Shown here piece after piece: positions 61,711 to 64,000 of a stretch of DNA of 64,000 nucleotides (positions are counted from its first letter, which is position 1; every line of letters begins with the position of its first letter). Position numbers and translations under genes: made by a program. The DNA lies in NCBI GenBank assembly GCA_045591315.1, contig JAZNSN010000081.1, positions 124,001-188,000 on the forward strand. The letters are read 5' to 3'. The DNA comes from HGM04593 sp045591315. Lineage in GTDB: Bacteria; Bacteroidota; Bacteroidia; Bacteroidales; Bacteroidaceae. A model generated the notes under the pieces. That model was not told the origin of the DNA. It worked only from the letters and a program-made list of their open reading frames with translations, and ran no database searches.

Positions 61711-61774
61711 CAGAAAATATACTTTAAACTATATTGTTCTATAATACGACACTATTTCAGCTAAGATATACGAG

Positions 61775-62494
61775 ATGAGAACCAAACTTAGTGTAAACAT
61801 AAACAAGGTCGCTACCATCAGAAATGCCCGTGGGGGCAATAATCCCGATGTAATCAAGGTAGCTAAGGATTGCGAGGCATTCGGAGCCGACGGTATAACT
61901 GTACACCCGCGTCCGGACGAGCGTCATATAAGACGTGCCGACGTACTTGATCTGCAGGCTGTATTGCGTACCGAGTTCAACATTGAGGGTTATCCGTCAA
62001 AGGAGTTCCTAGATCTGGTGCTGCGTGTTCGCCCTTCCCAAGTGACATTGGTACCCGACAAGCCAGAACAGCTTACATCAAACTGCGGTTGGAATACAGA
62101 AACAGAGCAGGATTTTCTCCGCGATGTGCTTAACGATCTCCGCAATGCGGGGATACGTAGCTCGATATTCATTGATGCCGATGTACACATGGCGGAATTT
62201 GCAGCTAAGGCCGGAGCCGACAGGGTTGAGCTATATACAGGTCCGTATGCTCACATGTATGCCAAAAATCCTGAAAAGGCTATAGAGCCTTTCCTTGAAA
62301 CCGCAAAACGCGTAAAACAGTTGGGTATCGGACTGAATGCAGGACACGATCTCAGTCTTGAGAACCTCAAGTACTTTACCGATGTGATACCTTGGGTAGA
62401 TGAGGTATCAATAGGCCATGCACTCATTTGTGATGCCCTGTATATGGGGCTTGAAGCAACAATTGCTGCATATAAGGATTGTCTGAAAAAATAA
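61775..62494 (+). CDS. pdxJ: Pyridoxine 5'-phosphate synthase
   Basis: A 239-residue TIM-barrel enzyme that condenses 1-deoxyxylulose 5-phosphate with 3-amino-2-oxopropyl phosphate in vitamin B6 synthesis. The start LSVNINKVATIRNARGGNNPDV, then GITVHPRPDERHI, VTLVPDKPEQLTSNCGW, DRVELYTGPYA and LNAGHDLSLENL are all diagnostic PdxJ segments. It is followed after 12 bases by exbB. The nadK/pdxJ/exbB order is common in Bacteroidales. Confidence 0.97.
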   Translation: MRTKLSVNINKVATIRNARGGNNPDVIKVAKDCEAFGADGITVHPRPDERHIRRADVLDLQAVLRTEFNIEGYPSKEFLDLVLRVRPSQVTLVPDKPEQLTSNCGWNTETEQDFLRDVLNDLRNAGIRSSIFIDADVHMAEFAAKAGADRVELYTGPYAHMYAKNPEKAIEPFLETAKRVKQLGIGLNAGHDLSLENLKYFTDVIPWVDEVSIGHALICDALYMGLEATIAAYKDCLKK

Positions 62495-62506
62495 AATGCG
62501 ATAATT

Positions 62507-63256
62507 ATGATTTCATTTACAGTAGCTGCAATCGCAGCAACAGCCGCAGAAGTAGCGGCAGATACATTGTCAATAGCCTCTGAAGCAGTTTCTACAACTG
62601 TTGAAGCTGCAGAAAGTTTAAGCATTCTTGAGCTCGCGATGAAAGGTGGCTGGATTATGATAGTTCTGGCATTGCTCTCAATAGTGGGCGTATATATATT
62701 CTTCGAGCGTTTCTCAGTGCTTCGCGGTGCCATGAGGAAGAATCCCGACCTTCTTGACCGGATACATGATAACCTTAGGGAGAACGATGCTAAATCGGCA
62801 ATGAACTATTGTGCAGGCCAGAACTCTCCTGTTTCACGTATTCTGGCAAAAGGAATAAAGGACTGCAACCTCGACACCGCTTCAATACGTCAGGCGTTAG
62901 AGAATAATGCCGGTCTTGAGATTGCAATGCTTGAGAAAGGCCTTCCTGTGCTATCTACCATTGCCGCAGTAGCTCCGATGCTGGGATTCCTGGGTACTGT
63001 AACAGGTATGGTACAGGCCTTCTGGCAAATGTCAAATGCCGGAAACAATATCGATGTGTCGTTGCTGGCCGGCGGTATATATGAGGCTATGGTAACAACA
63101 GTCGGCGGTCTCATTGTCGGCATCATGGCAATCTTTGCATACAACTATCTTGTAACGAAGGTCGATAAGGTGCAGAACATGATGGAGGCAAATATCATTT
63201 CGTTCCTCGAAATTGTAACCGAACTGCGTGGTTGCAATGATTCTGAAGCCGAATAA
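62507..63256 (+). CDS. exbB: MotA/TolQ/ExbB proton channel protein
   Basis: A 249-residue inner-membrane protein with three membrane helices. A long Ala/Ser/Glu-rich N-terminal stretch (first ~45 residues) precedes MIVLALLSIVGVYIFFERF. The conserved core LPVLSTIAAVAPMLGFLGTVTGMVQAF and GGIYEAMVTTVGGLIVGIMAIFAYNYL is the ExbB signature. With ExbD it uses proton motive force to drive TonB. The N-terminal extension is normal in Bacteroidota. Confidence 0.95.
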   Translation: MISFTVAAIAATAAEVAADTLSIASEAVSTTVEAAESLSILELAMKGGWIMIVLALLSIVGVYIFFERFSVLRGAMRKNPDLLDRIHDNLRENDAKSAMNYCAGQNSPVSRILAKGIKDCNLDTASIRQALENNAGLEIAMLEKGLPVLSTIAAVAPMLGFLGTVTGMVQAFWQMSNAGNNIDVSLLAGGIYEAMVTTVGGLIVGIMAIFAYNYLVTKVDKVQNMMEANIISFLEIVTELRGCNDSEAE

Positions 63257-63286
63257 GGAATTCTCTATCAATAAAAACACAGAACC

Positions 63287-63700
63287 ATGATAAAGAGAAG
63301 AACAAAGGCAATAGATATTTTCTCAATGTCCTCTATGACGGACATCATCTTCCTGTTGCTCATATTCTTTATGATAACCTCTACAATGGTTACTCCCAAT
63401 GCCATTAAGGTGTTGCTTCCTCAGGGCAAGGAGCAGACTCAGGCAAAGCCTATGGCACGCATAATAATTGACAGCAACCTGAACTATTATGCAGCATGGG
63501 GTCGGGCCGACGAGATGCCCATAACAGAGGAAGAACTCACTCCGTTTCTTCTCGATTGTCGCGAGAAGGATTCGGAAATGTATGTAGCTCTGTATGCCGA
63601 TGAGACAATACCGTATGCCGAGATTGTCAAGGTGCTTAATATTGCTAACGAGAACAAATTCAAGATGGTGCTGGCTACGCGTCGCCCCGACAGGAAATAA
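63287..63700 (+). CDS. exbD: ExbD/TolR family proton-channel protein
   Basis: A 137-residue bitopic protein with one membrane helix (MTDIIFLLLIFFMITSTMV, about residues 17-35). It contains the essential membrane Asp in SSMTDIIFLLL, followed by a periplasmic domain ending in a typical ATRRPDRK tail. It starts 30 bases after exbB and overlaps the next gene by one base. Confidence 0.94.
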   Translation: MIKRRTKAIDIFSMSSMTDIIFLLLIFFMITSTMVTPNAIKVLLPQGKEQTQAKPMARIIIDSNLNYYAAWGRADEMPITEEELTPFLLDCREKDSEMYVALYADETIPYAEIVKVLNIANENKFKMVLATRRPDRK

Positions 63701-64000
63701 TGGAGAACATTTCAAAGGATAGGATAACCGGAATTGTAGGCACGTTGCTGTTCCACACGGTACTGCTCGTTCTGCTGTGTCTGCTGGTGATGGCAGCACC
63801 GCCAAGGCAGGAGGAGTCGGGTGTGCCTGTTGTCTTAGGCAATGTTGAAGATGCTTTCGGCAGTGAATTGGCCATGACGGATGTCGAGATAATCCCGCAG
63901 CCCGAAGTGTCTCAGCAACTTCCTTCTTCGGATGATGTCTCTCAGGAAGAGCCGCTCTTGACTCAGGATGCTGAAGAGAGTATTGCTGTACCTGCAAAGA
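63700..64000 (+). CDS. TonB-like energy transducer, 3' truncated
   Basis: An open frame from ATG 63700 to the end of the window (100 codons). A membrane helix lies at about residues 11-31 (GIVGTLLFHTVLLVLLCLLVM), then a periplasmic segment rich in Glu, Pro, Gln and Ser (PQPEVSQQLPSSDDVSQEEP), as in TonB or TolA linkers. The C-terminal TonB domain is outside the window, so TonB versus TolA-type cannot be settled, but the ExbB-ExbD neighbours favour an energy transducer. Confidence 0.8.
   Translation, partial: MENISKDRITGIVGTLLFHTVLLVLLCLLVMAAPPRQEESGVPVVLGNVEDAFGSELAMTDVEIIPQPEVSQQLPSSDDVSQEEPLLTQDAEESIAVPAK

Overview
The window is a chromosomal segment of a strictly or mainly anaerobic Bacteroidota, most likely order Bacteroidales (a gut or oral Bacteroides/Prevotella-like organism). 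The evidence is repeated TAnnTTTG (-7) and TTTG (-33) promoter boxes, anaerobic class III ribonucleotide reductase with its activase, a family I CoA-transferase of the succinate/acetate type, a Bacteroidota-style FtsA and MraY, and many lipoprotein or SpI secretion signals. I cannot name a species. No insertion sequence, prophage, CRISPR array or rRNA operon was seen.

Layout. 1-6248 (+): tail of a surface-polysaccharide cluster (truncated Wzx-type flippase, two GT4-like glycosyltransferases, a YfhO membrane protein, a GT2 glycosyltransferase). 6272-12697 (+): aminopeptidase P, a strong terminator, a 571-bp spacer, then nrdD-nrdG-nitroreductase-acyltransferase. 12701-15367 (-): VanX-like dipeptidase and gyrB. 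15630-18672: a lipid A phosphoethanolamine-transferase-like protein (+) convergent with a VWA lipoprotein (-). 18937-19292 (-): rpsT and tRNA-Glu; then recO (+). 20156-36026 (-): an uninterrupted division and cell-wall (dcw) cluster, mraZ-rsmH-ftsL-ftsI-murE-mraY-murD-ftsW-murG-murC-ftsQ-ftsA-ftsZ, followed by yqeY. 36280-43587: M28 peptidase (+), nhaA, C1B peptidase and an mfd gene interrupted by an in-frame TGA (all -). 43763-46604 (+): thioesterase, unknown small protein, CoA-transferase, SpoU methyltransferase. 46889-48302 (+): two exported proteins (PEGA; lectin-like). 48563-57055 (+): ABC exporter, LOG protein, PfkB kinase, then a metal-efflux set (His/Cys-rich small protein, His-rich adaptor, RND pump). 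57245-60630 (+): a small exported protein and a 972-residue beta-helix surface protein. 60681-64000: nadK (-), pdxJ, exbB, exbD and a truncated TonB-like gene (+).

How the genes work together. The dcw cluster encodes most of the lipid II pathway (MurE, MurD, MurC, MraY, MurG), the septal synthase pair FtsW/FtsI, the FtsQ/FtsL scaffold and the FtsA/FtsZ ring, under a promoter that carries two perfect TGGGG repeats ten bases apart, fitting MraZ self-regulation. NrdD/NrdG make dNTPs without oxygen. The ExbB-ExbD-TonB-like set energises outer-membrane transport. The metal set lacks a visible TolC-type channel gene.

The points most worth checking are the mfd nonsense codon in helicase motif VI, the MraZ operator/promoter, a perfect 20-bp palindrome upstream of the thioesterase, the highly charged helix in FtsA, the His-rich efflux module, and the paired exported proteins at 57245-60630. 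I did not find a clearly new defence or mobile system.
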